Below, one piece after another: positions 1 to 8,364 of a stretch of DNA of 22,427 nt. The notes beneath the pieces are model-generated. The model did not search any database. It saw nothing but the letters and a program-made list of their open reading frames with translations, and had not been told where the DNA came from. Numbering within the stretch: position 1 is the first letter of the stretch; each line of letters opens with the position of its first letter. Both the position numbers and the translations under genes were made by a program. The DNA is from CAVPHV01 sp964465915 (GTDB taxonomy: Bacteria; Actinomycetota; Acidimicrobiia; Spongiisociales; UBA5794): assembly GCA_964465915.1 (NCBI GenBank), contig CAYXMJ010000030.1, forward strand, positions 1 to 22,427. The letters run 5' to 3'.

Positions 1-921
1 TTCGCCCCATTGCCCCGCGGCCTGATCGTCGACGCCACCTTCGGTGGGGGTGGGCACACCAAGGCGCTGCTTGCCGCGTCGCCCGACCGTCGCGTCCTGG
101 CACTCGACCGGGATCCCGACGCGGCGCAACAGGTCCCGGACGATCCACGGATCCGTTTCGTGGCCGCCAATTTCGCGAACCTGGACCAGGTCCTGCGTTC
201 GGAGGTCCCGGGAGGACCTCCAGATGAACATGGTTCGGACAATCTGGACCGCCGCGGTGTGGCTGGAGTGCTATTCGACCTTGGCGTTTCGTCCCACCAG
301 CTGGATGAGCCCTCGCGTGGTTTCTCGTATCACCGGGCGGGCCCGCTCGACATGCGAATGGACACCGGAGCCGAACTTGCTGCTGCCGACATCGTCAACA
401 CCTGGCCGGCAGACGACCTTGCCCGCATCTTCCGCCGCTACGGCGAAGAGCGGTTTGCCCGTCGCATTGCCGAGCGTATCGTCGCCGAACGACCGCTCGC
501 CACAACACATGAGCTCGCCGTCGTCGTCGCCGAGGCGGTACCTGCAGCTGCTCGCCGCAAACGCCATCCGGCGCGCCGGGTTTTCCAAGCCATCAGAATC
601 GCCGTCAACGCTGAGCTCTCCGCGCTGGAGCAGGCTCTCGAGGGCGCGATTGGATGGGTGCGACCTGGAGGGAGAGTCGTGGTGATCTCGTATCACTCGC
701 TCGAGGATCGCATCGTCAAGAGGCGTTTTGTCGCCGGAGCTTCCGGCTGTGAATGCCCCCCTGACTTCCCCGTGTGCATCTGCGGGCGAGTACCTCAGCT
801 GAGGCTGCTCGCCCGCAAAGGTCTTCGCCCGAGTGACGCCGAGGTGGCCGCCAATCCGCGGGCCCGCAGCGCCGTGATGCGGGTGGCAGAGAAGGTGACC
901 GCTTCGGAGGTGACTCCATGA
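1..921 (+). CDS. rsmH: 16S rRNA (cytosine-1402-N4)-methyltransferase RsmH, 5' end missing
   Basis: RsmH (MraW) uses S-adenosylmethionine to methylate N4 of C1402 in the decoding centre of 16S rRNA, and is normally one of the first genes of the dcw cluster. The reading frame is open from base 1, so the start lies outside the window; about 20-25 residues seem to be missing compared with E. coli RsmH. Visible signatures (numbered from the first codon in the window) are the SAM-binding DATFGGGGHT at 11-20, then LALDRDP, LFDLGVSSHQLD, PLDMRMD, and VISYHSLEDRIVKRRF near the C terminus. An in-frame TTG at 10 is not the start, because conserved sequence begins right there. The stop TGA (919-921) overlaps the ftsL ATG by 4 nt. 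Identification is secure. Confidence 0.96.
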   Translation, partial: FAPLPRGLIVDATFGGGGHTKALLAASPDRRVLALDRDPDAAQQVPDDPRIRFVAANFANLDQVLRSEVPGGPPDEHGSDNLDRRGVAGVLFDLGVSSHQLDEPSRGFSYHRAGPLDMRMDTGAELAAADIVNTWPADDLARIFRRYGEERFARRIAERIVAERPLATTHELAVVVAEAVPAAARRKRHPARRVFQAIRIAVNAELSALEQALEGAIGWVRPGGRVVVISYHSLEDRIVKRRFVAGASGCECPPDFPVCICGRVPQLRLLARKGLRPSDAEVAANPRARSAVMRVAEKVTASEVTP

Positions 922-1319
922 CTGCTCGCAGCGCTTCCCGAGTTCAGCGCCGATCGCTCGGCATGATCGACGGCCAGGACCGCCAGCGACCCCGAGTCCG
1001 TCCTTGGATCGCCTTCATCCTCGCGGTGATTGTGGCCTTCTTCGCCATGATCTACTCCCGTACGTCTCTCGACCGGTCCGCCTTCGACCTCACCGAGCTC
1101 GAAGCGCAGATCGCCGAAGAGGAAGCCCGCCATTGGGATCTTCGTGTCGAAGTGGCCCGGTTGCAGAACCCGGGTCGCATCGCCGAGGTTGCCGAGAGCA
1201 TGGGGATGGTGTTCCCTGCGCGGCGGGTGGCGCTCGAGGTGCCGGGAGTCGACGACGAGGGGCTCGATCCCGAATACCGCTGGGCACAGTTGAAAGCTCT
1301 CCTGAGCGCGCAGCCGTGA
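918..1319 (+). CDS. ftsL: FtsL-like division protein (bitopic, coiled coil)
   Basis: A 133-residue protein with a basic cytoplasmic tail of about 29 residues, one transmembrane segment (about 30-46, starting WIAFILAVIV) and a charged helical stretch (about 55-85) that looks like a coiled coil. This is the layout of FtsL/FtsB (DivIC) proteins, which join FtsQ and activate the FtsW-FtsI septal synthase. FtsL sequences diverge widely, so the name rests on topology and on position between rsmH and ftsI, where ftsL normally lies. The ATG overlaps the rsmH stop (ATGA) and has a GGAGG ribosome binding site at 906-910, 7 nt upstream. The stop TGA shares its last base with an ATG at 1319. Confidence 0.85.
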   Translation: MTARSASRVQRRSLGMIDGQDRQRPRVRPWIAFILAVIVAFFAMIYSRTSLDRSAFDLTELEAQIAEEEARHWDLRVEVARLQNPGRIAEVAESMGMVFPARRVALEVPGVDDEGLDPEYRWAQLKALLSAQP

Positions 1320-1471
1320 TGGCTGCCATCGCCGGGTTCGCTGTGTCGCTGTCGCCGGCAGAGCGTCGAGCAGGACGTGTAAGACCGACATCCCGAGGAG
1401 GGGTTGAGGTGGAACGGCCGATCGCTGGCGGCCAGAGAGGTCACGACTTCTCGGTCTCCAGGGAGCCATAG
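1319..1471 (+). CDS. possible small ORF (50 codons) between ftsL and ftsI
   Basis: An ATG sharing its first base with the ftsL stop (TGATG) opens a 50-residue frame whose TAG stop (1469-1471) ends one base before the ftsI GTG. The peptide is arginine-rich in its second half (MAAIAGFAVSLSPAERRAGR at its start), with no clear transmembrane segment and no family I recognise. For it being real: it fills the only sizeable gap in an otherwise overlapping operon and has stop/start coupling at both ends. Against: no good ribosome binding site before 1319, and only 31 of 50 codons end in G or C by hand count, which looks low for this cluster. An internal GTG at 1409 with an ideal ribosome binding site could give a 20-codon version. 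It may be non-coding. Confidence 0.25.
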   Translation: MAAIAGFAVSLSPAERRAGRVRPTSRGGVEVERPIAGGQRGHDFSVSREP

Positions 1472-1472
1472 C
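1396..1472 (+). promoter_or_regulatory. consensus Shine-Dalgarno site and 20-codon leader ORF ahead of ftsI
   Basis: AGGAGG at 1396-1401 is a perfect Shine-Dalgarno sequence. It lies 7 nt before a GTG at 1409 that opens a 20-codon frame (VERPIAGGQRGHDFSVSREP) ending in TAG at 1469-1471. The ftsI GTG follows at 1473 with its own weaker site, AGGGAG at 1460-1465, located inside the short frame. Ribosomes finishing the short frame would therefore stop on top of the ftsI start. The only ftsI-frame start near the strong site is TTG 1404, just 2 nt away and too close to use it. That this is a coupling device is inference from geometry. Confidence 0.45.
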
Positions 1473-3224
1473 GTGGCGCGCCCCAAGTGGCGCGTTCCGG
1501 ACGTCCGGCTGGCAATGGTCGGGGCGGTCTTTGTCGTCGCCTGGGTTGGCGTCGGCTTTCGGCTCGTCGACGTCCAGGGGTTCCATTCTGAGGACTATGC
1601 GGCTCGCGGCTTCGATCAACGTGTCAAACACGAGGAGCTTCCCGCAGCCCGAGGAACGATCTTCGACCGTGACGGCGCCGAATTGGCCGTCACCGTCGAC
1701 GCTGTCACGATCACCGCAGACCCAAGCCTGATCGCCGAGCCGGCGGTGGTGGCCCGCCTGCTCGCCCCCAAGGTGGGGACGGATGAGGCGCTGCTCGAAG
1801 AGCGGCTGTCGCGCGACTCTCGGTTCGCCTACGTGGTGCGCCGCCTTGACCGCGCCACCGCCGATGAGGTCGAACAGTTGCTCACCGACCTCGACCTCGA
1901 CGGCTTCTACTTCGAGACCGAACCACACCGGGTCTATCCGGCCGGGCCGTTGGCTGCGCAGGTCCTTGGGTTTGTCCGTGACGACGATGGCGTCGGGCTC
2001 GAAGGGATCGAGTACCAATACAACGACATCTTGCTCGGTACCGCCGGCAGCCAGATCGTTGAACGTGACCCGGGAGGCCGTCCGATTCCTCAAGGTCAGT
2101 ACATCGTTCAACCGCCCGAGCACGGAGTGAGCCTGGTGACCACGCTCGACCGCGAGATCCAATATGCCGCAGAGCAAGCGTTGCTGGCGGCTATCGAGGG
2201 CACCGAGGCCGTCGGTGCCACCGCCATCGTGCTCGAAGTCAAGACCGGCGAGGTCCTGGCGATGGCGACGGTTCCCACCTACGACCTGAACGACCGGACC
2301 AACGTCGAGCCGGCGTTGTTCCGCAATCGGGCGGTCTCGGATATGTACGAACCGGGCTCGACCGCAAAGGTGGTCACGATCGCTGCCGCGCTCGAAGAAG
2401 GCGTGGTGGAGACCTCCACGATGTTGACCGTGCCCGCCGAGTACGAGATAGCACTCGAGACCGAACCCAAGATCTACACGGACGTTGGGCGCAAGTACGA
2501 AGAGGAGATGTCCGTCGCCGAGATCGTCTCGCGGTCATCGAACATCGGCACCATCCTCATCCAGGACATGATCGGCAACGACATCCACCACCGCTATCTC
2601 GCCGCGTTTGGGCTTGGCCAGTTGTCCTCTGGGAGCTTTCCCGGCGAGGCCACCGGAACGCTGCGACCTGCGGCCGATTGGTGCGAGACCACCTGCGGCC
2701 CGAACACGGCGATCGGGTACCGCGTGGACGTCACCCCGCTGCAAATGGCATCGGTGTTCGCCACCATCGCCAACAACGGGGTGTGGGTTGAGCCACACAT
2801 CGTGCAAGAGGTGATCAACCCCGACCTGACCCGCGAGCCGTACGAACCGGTCAAGCGTCCCGTACTCTCCGAGCACACCGCCCGCATCATGCAGCGTCTC
2901 CTCCAGGGCGTCGTTGAGTCGTCGCGCGGCACCGGTCGAAGGGCCGCAGTCGAGGGGTACACCGTGGGGGGCAAGACCGGGACGACGGAGAAATACCTCC
3001 AGGAACTCCAGGGCTACAGCGAGGACGATCGTATTGCCAGCTTCATCGGCTTGGCTCCGGTCACCGACCCTCAGATCGTCGTCGCTGTGGTGCTCGACTC
3101 ACCCCACGGTCTCAACGAGGACGGTGACGAGCTCTACTTCGGCGGTGTCTCTGCGGCCCCCGTGTTCGCTGAGATCGCCGAAGCCGCTCTGCACCAGTTG
3201 GGGGTGGCCCCTGATGCCCGCTGA
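1473..3224 (+). CDS. ftsI: peptidoglycan D,D-transpeptidase FtsI (PBP3, class B)
   Basis: FtsI is the monofunctional class B penicillin-binding protein that cross-links septal peptidoglycan, paired with FtsW. From GTG 1473 it has 583 residues: a short cytoplasmic tail, one transmembrane segment (about 12-31, LAMVGAVFVVAWVGVGF), a PBP dimerisation domain (about 45-220, with RGTIFDRDG near its start) and a transpeptidase domain. The three active-site motifs are intact: STAK at 296-299 (nucleophile S296), SSN at 355-357 and KTGT at 501-504. No PASTA repeats are present. GTG 1473 was chosen because AGGGAG lies 7 nt upstream and it gives a normal short tail; TTG 1404 would add 23 residues. The end overlaps murE by 11 nt. 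Confidence 0.96.
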   Translation: MARPKWRVPDVRLAMVGAVFVVAWVGVGFRLVDVQGFHSEDYAARGFDQRVKHEELPAARGTIFDRDGAELAVTVDAVTITADPSLIAEPAVVARLLAPKVGTDEALLEERLSRDSRFAYVVRRLDRATADEVEQLLTDLDLDGFYFETEPHRVYPAGPLAAQVLGFVRDDDGVGLEGIEYQYNDILLGTAGSQIVERDPGGRPIPQGQYIVQPPEHGVSLVTTLDREIQYAAEQALLAAIEGTEAVGATAIVLEVKTGEVLAMATVPTYDLNDRTNVEPALFRNRAVSDMYEPGSTAKVVTIAAALEEGVVETSTMLTVPAEYEIALETEPKIYTDVGRKYEEEMSVAEIVSRSSNIGTILIQDMIGNDIHHRYLAAFGLGQLSSGSFPGEATGTLRPAADWCETTCGPNTAIGYRVDVTPLQMASVFATIANNGVWVEPHIVQEVINPDLTREPYEPVKRPVLSEHTARIMQRLLQGVVESSRGTGRRAAVEGYTVGGKTGTTEKYLQELQGYSEDDRIASFIGLAPVTDPQIVVAVVLDSPHGLNEDGDELYFGGVSAAPVFAEIAEAALHQLGVAPDAR

Positions 3225-4683
3225 CGTGACGGTTGCGGATGTGGCGGCCGCCCTCGGCGTCCCGAGCCAAGGCCCAAACCCCATCGTGCGCGACGTCCAC
3301 CACAACTCGGCCGCGGTCACGCCCGGATCGTTGTTTGTTGCCGTCCGAGGGGTGACCAGAGACGGTCATGAGTATGTTGACGCTGCCCTCGCCAATGGGG
3401 CCGTGGCCCTCGTCGTCGAGGAGCCGAGTGATACCGAGGTGCCGCAACTCGTCGTTCCCAACGCCCGCGCCGCGCTCGGCGTTGCCGCCGCCACAGTGCA
3501 TGGGCACCCGGCAGACCAGATGGTCGTTGTAGGGGTGACCGGCACCAACGGGAAGACCACCGTGACCCACATGATCGAATCGATCGTTGCAGCCGCAGGC
3601 CGTGTGCCCGGCCTCATCGGAACCATCGGCGCCCGCGTCGCCGGCGAGGCCGTTGAGTTGGCGCGAACGACGCCCGAAGCGAGCGACCTCCAGCGCCTAC
3701 TGGCGCAGATGGCGGTCGCCGGTGTCGAGGTGGTCGCTCTCGAGGTCTCATCGCACGCGCTGGCGCTGCGACGGGTGGCCGGGGTGTGCTTTGAGGTCGT
3801 CGCCTTCACCAACCTCTCCCAAGACCACCTGGACTTCCACTCCGACATGGAGGACTACTACCTCACCAAAGCCGCTCTCTTCACTGAGGAATGCTCTCAC
3901 CATGGCGTGGTGTGGACCGACGATCCCTACGGTGCCCGCCTTGCCGGAGAGGCCCAGCTTCCCCTCACCACGGTGGGGATCACCGCGGCCGATGTCGCCG
4001 CGACCGACGTGGTGTCTCGCCTCGAGGGGAGTAGCTTCACCATGATCATTGGGGGCGAGCGGCACAAGGTGAATCTGCCGATCCCAGGACGCTTCAACAT
4101 CGCCAACGCTCTGATCGCTGCTGCTTGCGTCGTCGCCAGCGGCATGACGGCGACCGAAGCAGCCCGCGGCCTCAGCCTGCTCCCGGCGGTGCCGGGGCGC
4201 TTCGAGCTGATGCCGATCGAATCGCCGTTCACGCTGATCATCGATTACGCCCACTCACCCGACGCCATCGATGCCGTCATCACCGAGGTCCGCGCCCTCG
4301 ATCCCGGCCGTATCACGGTTGTCGTCGGCGCCGGTGGTGATCGCGATCGCGACAAGAGGCCGCTGATGGGCGCGGCTGCTGCCCGTGCCGACCGGGTGAT
4401 CCTCACCTCGGACAACCCCCGTTCCGAGGACCCGGCCCGCATTGCTTCCGAGGTAGCGACCGGCTTTGCGCCCGGCAGCGAATACGTCATCGAACTCGAC
4501 CGGCGCCGCGCTATTCACTTGGCACTGGAGACCGCGGGCCCTGGTGACGTCGTGCTGGTGCTCGGCAAGGGCCACGAACCCGGTCAGGAGTTCGCAGACG
4601 GACGGGTCGAACCGTTCGACGACTCGGTTGTCGTGACTGAGGAGTGGGACACGATTGCCGCCGCAGCCTGGGGGTCGTCATGA
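3214..4683 (+). CDS. murE: UDP-MurNAc-tripeptide ligase MurE (meso-DAP adding)
   Basis: MurE adds the third stem-peptide residue to UDP-MurNAc-L-Ala-D-Glu in the cytoplasm, using ATP. The 489-residue protein has the N-terminal Mur ligase domain, the ATP-binding P-loop GTNGKTT at 110-116, the lysine that is carbamylated in this family (K219, in YYLTKAALF), and the C-terminal domain. DNPR at 400-403 is the signature of enzymes that select meso-diaminopimelate rather than lysine, so a DAP-type wall is predicted. ATG 3214 has a G-rich ribosome binding site (3200-3204) and begins right at the conserved N terminus. The frame is open back to 2914, but that part lies over the ftsI transpeptidase domain and is not MurE-like. 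It overlaps ftsI by 11 nt and murF by 4 nt. Confidence 0.96.
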   Translation: MPADVTVADVAAALGVPSQGPNPIVRDVHHNSAAVTPGSLFVAVRGVTRDGHEYVDAALANGAVALVVEEPSDTEVPQLVVPNARAALGVAAATVHGHPADQMVVVGVTGTNGKTTVTHMIESIVAAAGRVPGLIGTIGARVAGEAVELARTTPEASDLQRLLAQMAVAGVEVVALEVSSHALALRRVAGVCFEVVAFTNLSQDHLDFHSDMEDYYLTKAALFTEECSHHGVVWTDDPYGARLAGEAQLPLTTVGITAADVAATDVVSRLEGSSFTMIIGGERHKVNLPIPGRFNIANALIAAACVVASGMTATEAARGLSLLPAVPGRFELMPIESPFTLIIDYAHSPDAIDAVITEVRALDPGRITVVVGAGGDRDRDKRPLMGAAAARADRVILTSDNPRSEDPARIASEVATGFAPGSEYVIELDRRRAIHLALETAGPGDVVLVLGKGHEPGQEFADGRVEPFDDSVVVTEEWDTIAAAAWGSS

Positions 4684-6020
4684 CGACACGTTTGGGCTGG
4701 TCCCTCGCCGAGGTGGCGGAGGCATGTGGCGGAGAGCTGCATGGGCCTGCCGATAGGGTCATCGGGCGGGTCGGGACCGACTCGCGTCACGTCGAGGCCG
4801 GCGAGCTGTTCGTGGCCGTGGTCGGAGAGAGTTTCGACGGGCACAAGTTCGCCGCCGACGCTCTCGACTCGGGCGCGGCGGCCGTTGTGGTCGACGCCGC
4901 CAGCGGGGTAGACGTCGCGCCGCGCATCGTTGTTGCCGATACCCTCGCCGCACTGCGCGATCTGGCAGCCAGACGACGCGCCGAACTCGCCGCGTCCGTC
5001 GTTGCCATCACCGGCAGCAGCGGCAAGACCTCGACCAAGGATCTTCTGGCGGCGGCCCTTCCGGGGGCCTGGGCATCGCCACGTTCGTTCAACAACGAGG
5101 TCGGCGTGCCGCTGACGGTGCTGCAGACCCCCGATGACTGCCGCTACCTCGTCGTCGAGGTCGGCTCGCGCGGCGTCGGGCACATCGATTGGCTGATGCC
5201 GGCGATTCGGCCCGATGTAGCCGTGATCACCAACCTCGGTGTCGTGCACCTCAAAACCTTCGGAACTGAGGAGCGTTTGGCCGACGCCAAGTGGGAGTTG
5301 GCCGCCGGCCTCGACTCCGGGGGTGCCGCCGTACTCCCCGCCGGCGAGCCCCGCCTCGCCCGACCCCACGACGGCCCCACGCTCACATTTGGCGACGAAT
5401 CCGGCGCCGACGTGAGGTTCGCCAATGTGGTCCTCGACGACGCCGGGCGGCCCAGGTTCACTCTGCATACCCCTCAGGGGGAGCGCTCGATTCAGCTCGC
5501 CATGGCCGGCCGCCACCAGGCCGCCAACGCCGCCGCGGCGGCCGCAGCCGGTTTGGCCCTCGGTCTCGATCTCGATGCCCTGATCAACGGCCTCGAGCGG
5601 GCGGCAGGATCGCCGTGGCGGATGGAGGTCCACCACGGCAGCCTCACCATCGTCAACGACGCCTACAACGCCAATCCCGACTCGGTCGAAGCGGCGCTGC
5701 GAACCGTCGCCGAATTGCCCGGTAGGCACGTAGCCGTTCTGGGCCGAATGGCAGAGCTTGGTCCGGTAGAAGCGACCGAACATGTGAGGATCGGCCGCCT
5801 TGCCGCCGATCTGGGCTTCGCCGCCGTCGTCGTGGTCGGTGACGACGCCGGGATCGCAGCCGGATCGGGGCGGCTGGCCCGACCCGTGCCGGATGCCGTG
5901 ACGGCTGAACGGGTGCTGCGCGGCTTCCTGAGGGACGGCGATGTCGTGCTCGTGAAGGCGTCCCGTGCCGTCGGGCTGGAGACGTTGGCGCTGGAACTGG
6001 TCGAGGAGTACACGCTGTGA
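4680..6020 (+). CDS. murF: UDP-MurNAc-tripeptide:D-Ala-D-Ala ligase MurF
   Basis: MurF attaches the D-alanyl-D-alanine dipeptide, completing UDP-MurNAc-pentapeptide. The 446-residue protein shows the MurF N terminus (DSRHVEAGELFVAVVGE), the P-loop GSSGKTS at 112-118 followed by TKDLL, SFNNEVGVPLT after the P-loop, and NDAYNANPDS in the C-terminal half, all typical of MurF rather than MurE. ATG 4680 overlaps the murE stop (ATGA) and follows a G-run near 4670-4674. The open frame extends to 4644, but those residues are not conserved and lie in murE. Length is normal for the family. The end overlaps mraY by 4 nt (GTGA). Confidence 0.96.
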   Translation: MTTRLGWSLAEVAEACGGELHGPADRVIGRVGTDSRHVEAGELFVAVVGESFDGHKFAADALDSGAAAVVVDAASGVDVAPRIVVADTLAALRDLAARRRAELAASVVAITGSSGKTSTKDLLAAALPGAWASPRSFNNEVGVPLTVLQTPDDCRYLVVEVGSRGVGHIDWLMPAIRPDVAVITNLGVVHLKTFGTEERLADAKWELAAGLDSGGAAVLPAGEPRLARPHDGPTLTFGDESGADVRFANVVLDDAGRPRFTLHTPQGERSIQLAMAGRHQAANAAAAAAAGLALGLDLDALINGLERAAGSPWRMEVHHGSLTIVNDAYNANPDSVEAALRTVAELPGRHVAVLGRMAELGPVEATEHVRIGRLAADLGFAAVVVVGDDAGIAAGSGRLARPVPDAVTAERVLRGFLRDGDVVLVKASRAVGLETLALELVEEYTL

Positions 6021-7075
6021 TTTCGCTGCTGTTCGCCGCCGGAATCGCCTTCGTCGTGACAATCTTCGGCACCCCCATCGCCATCAGGGCACTTCGCAAG
6101 CGCGGTATCGGCCAATTCATCCAGGAGGAACTCGAAGGCCACCTGCACAAGCGGGGCACGCCGACCATGGGCGGCATCGTGATGCTGGTGGCGGTTCCGC
6201 TCGCCTACGTACTCGCCCATTTTCGGCTGTGGACGTCGGGAGAGGGGCTGGACTTCCGCGTGCTTCCTTTCAGCCCCCAAGGCTGGCTGGCGTTGTTCGC
6301 CTTTCTCGGCATGGGGGCGATCGGGTTTGCGGACGACTTCACCAAGTACGCCAGAAAGCGCAACCTGGGCCTGTCGAAACGCTGGAAGTTCCTCGGCCAA
6401 CTCACTGTCGCCGGCCTGTTTGCCTGGGGCGCGGTCGCAGCCGGGGTCAGCACCGAACTCTCCTTCACCCGCGACGTCGGGTGGGACCTCGGTCCTTGGC
6501 TCTACGCGGTTCTTGTGCTGCTGATGCTGACGGCAACGGCCAACGCGGTGAACCTCACCGACGGTCTTGACGGGCTGGTGGCCGGATCGGGCGCACTCGT
6601 CTTCGGCGCCTACATGCTCGTGGCATTCTGGCAGTTTCGAAACTTCGACTTCTACGGAGTCGAGGGAGCGCTCGACCTTGCGATGGTTGCCGCCGGGTTG
6701 GCAGGTACGGTCGGCGGGTTCCTGTGGTGGAACGCCGCGCCGGCCAAGATCATCATGGGTGACACCGGCTCGCAGGCGCTCGGTGGCGGCCTCGCCGCGC
6801 TTGCCCTGCTCACCAGCACCCAGATGCTGTTGATCGTGCTTGGTGGCCTCTACGTCCTGATCACCATGTCGGTCATCCTCCAGGTCTTCTCGTTTCGGGT
6901 CTTTGGCAAACGCATCTTCCGGATGGCGCCGCTGCACCACCACTTTGAGCTTGCCGGGTGGCCGGAAACCACTGTGATCATCCGGTTCTGGATCATCACG
7001 GGCATCATGGTCGCCGTCGGGGTCGGCATCTTCTACGGCGACTGGGCCGTTGCCAGCGAGGGGGTGCTGCCGTGA
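6017..7075 (+). CDS. mraY: phospho-MurNAc-pentapeptide transferase MraY
   Basis: MraY is the polytopic membrane enzyme that moves phospho-MurNAc-pentapeptide onto undecaprenyl phosphate to make lipid I. The 352-residue sequence has about ten hydrophobic segments and all the classic signatures: HKRGTPTMGG near the N terminus, the aspartate pair D106/D107 (ADDFTK), NLTDGLDGL at 179-187 with D182 and D185, and HHHFE at 307-311. The start is GTG at 6017, overlapping the murF stop, with GAGGAG at 6003-6008 at good spacing. Its GTGA overlap with murD suggests coupled translation. Confidence 0.97.
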   Translation: MISLLFAAGIAFVVTIFGTPIAIRALRKRGIGQFIQEELEGHLHKRGTPTMGGIVMLVAVPLAYVLAHFRLWTSGEGLDFRVLPFSPQGWLALFAFLGMGAIGFADDFTKYARKRNLGLSKRWKFLGQLTVAGLFAWGAVAAGVSTELSFTRDVGWDLGPWLYAVLVLLMLTATANAVNLTDGLDGLVAGSGALVFGAYMLVAFWQFRNFDFYGVEGALDLAMVAAGLAGTVGGFLWWNAAPAKIIMGDTGSQALGGGLAALALLTSTQMLLIVLGGLYVLITMSVILQVFSFRVFGKRIFRMAPLHHHFELAGWPETTVIIRFWIITGIMVAVGVGIFYGDWAVASEGVLP

Positions 7076-8364
7076 ACGTTCTCATTCTCGGCGCCGCCGT
7101 CAGCGGCACCGCGGCGGCACATCTGGCCCGCCGCCTCGGCCACGGCGTGGAGGTCTACGACGGCCAAGTTGCTGCACTGGGCGCATTGCAGGCCGAGGGC
7201 TTCGCCGTCCACTCGGGACCATGGACGCCGCATCTGCTCGAGGACGTCGATCTGGTGGTGACCAGCCCCGGCATCCCCGAGAGAGCCGCACCGATTGTCG
7301 ACACGCTCGCCGCCGCCATTCCACTGTGGAGTGAGATGGAGTTCGCGGCGCGGAACCTCGATGCCCCCTACGTCGCAGTGACGGGCACCAATGGCAAGAC
7401 CACCGTCGTCGAAGCGACCGCGGCCATGCTCGAACGGAGCGGGGTCAAAGTCTGCGCCGCCGGCAACATCGGAACCGCGTTGTCGTCGGTCGTCGGTGAG
7501 CCGTGGGAGGTGGTGGTGGTTGAAGCATCGAGCTTCCAGTTGCGTTTCACCGATGCCTTTCATCCCGTGGCCGCTGCCCTCTTGAACGTGGCCCCGGATC
7601 ATCTCGATTGGCACGGCACTGAAGCGGCCTACGCCGCCGCCAAGGCCCGCATCTACGCCAACCAGACCCGCGACGACATTCTGGTGTTTGATGCAGATGA
7701 TCCTGGTGCGATCGCAGCTGTGGCGGGTGGTACCGCGACGATGGTCCCGATCTCGGGCCGAAGCGTCGCCTTCGGAGGCAACGGGGTCGATGGTGACGTG
7801 GTCGTGATCGGCGAGATGGAGTTGCCCCGCCCAAACCTCGATGAGTCCTTCCTGGTTGATCTTGTCGCCGCCGGAACCCTGGCGCGCCACGTCGGCGCCG
7901 CCGGGGGGAGCATTGCCGCGGTGATGTCCAGCTTCGGACCGGGTCCCCATCGGCGAACCGTCGTCGGATCGTGGGGTGGCGTGACTTGGGTTGACGATTC
8001 CAAGGCAACCAACCCCCACGCCGCGGTTGCCGCCGCCTCCGCCTATGCCGATGTGGTGCTCATCGCCGGGGGAAGGAACAAGGGTCTCGACTTGGGCCCG
8101 CTGGCTGCGGTTCCGTCGGTCCGCCACATCATCGCCCTCGGCGAGGCCGCCACCGACCTCGCCGACGCTACACCCAACCGGGTGACCACGGTCGACTCCA
8201 TGGAGACAGCCGTTGTGGCCGCCGATGGCATGGCGGTCGCGGGCACCACCGTGTTGCTTGCTCCTGGGTGCGCCAGCTTCGACATGTATCGCTCATACGG
8301 CGAGCGGGGAGATGACTTCCGCCGCATCGTCATCGACCACAAGGGAGGGGACCATGGCAAGTAG
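7072..8364 (+). CDS. murD: UDP-MurNAc-L-alanine:D-glutamate ligase MurD
   Basis: MurD adds D-glutamate to UDP-MurNAc-L-Ala. The 430-residue protein begins with the nucleotide-binding NVLILGAAVSGTAAA, has the P-loop GTNGKTT at 105-111, VDDSKATNPHAA in the C-terminal half and a typical ending, APGCASFDMYRSYGERGDDF. The start GTG 7072 overlaps the mraY stop and has GAGGGGG at 7058-7064, 7 nt upstream. The frame stays open upstream to 6958, but that part is mraY sequence. The last 11 nt overlap ftsW. Confidence 0.96.
   Translation: MNVLILGAAVSGTAAAHLARRLGHGVEVYDGQVAALGALQAEGFAVHSGPWTPHLLEDVDLVVTSPGIPERAAPIVDTLAAAIPLWSEMEFAARNLDAPYVAVTGTNGKTTVVEATAAMLERSGVKVCAAGNIGTALSSVVGEPWEVVVVEASSFQLRFTDAFHPVAAALLNVAPDHLDWHGTEAAYAAAKARIYANQTRDDILVFDADDPGAIAAVAGGTATMVPISGRSVAFGGNGVDGDVVVIGEMELPRPNLDESFLVDLVAAGTLARHVGAAGGSIAAVMSSFGPGPHRRTVVGSWGGVTWVDDSKATNPHAAVAAASAYADVVLIAGGRNKGLDLGPLAAVPSVRHIIALGEAATDLADATPNRVTTVDSMETAVVAADGMAVAGTTVLLAPGCASFDMYRSYGERGDDFRRIVIDHKGGDHGK

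Noticed and set aside
1404..1472. TTG 1404 as the ftsI start
   Set aside because: It lies only 2 nt after AGGAGG, too close for initiation, and adds 23 unconserved residues; GTG 1473 has its own site at 7 nt.
795..2177. 460-codon minus-strand frame across ftsL and ftsI
   Set aside because: Covers several genuine + strand genes; composition typical of a GC-driven shadow frame.
2914..3213. Possible 100-residue N-terminal extension of MurE
   Set aside because: It overlaps the conserved KTGT region of ftsI and resembles nothing in MurE; ATG 3214 matches family N termini.
4584..6062. 492-codon open frame on the minus strand across murF
   Set aside because: It lies antisense to a fully convincing murF, has no recognisable motifs and is explained by the high third-position GC of the sense gene.
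5663..6943. 426-codon minus-strand frame across murF/mraY
   Set aside because: Charged, motif-free translation opposite a polytopic membrane protein; a shadow frame.
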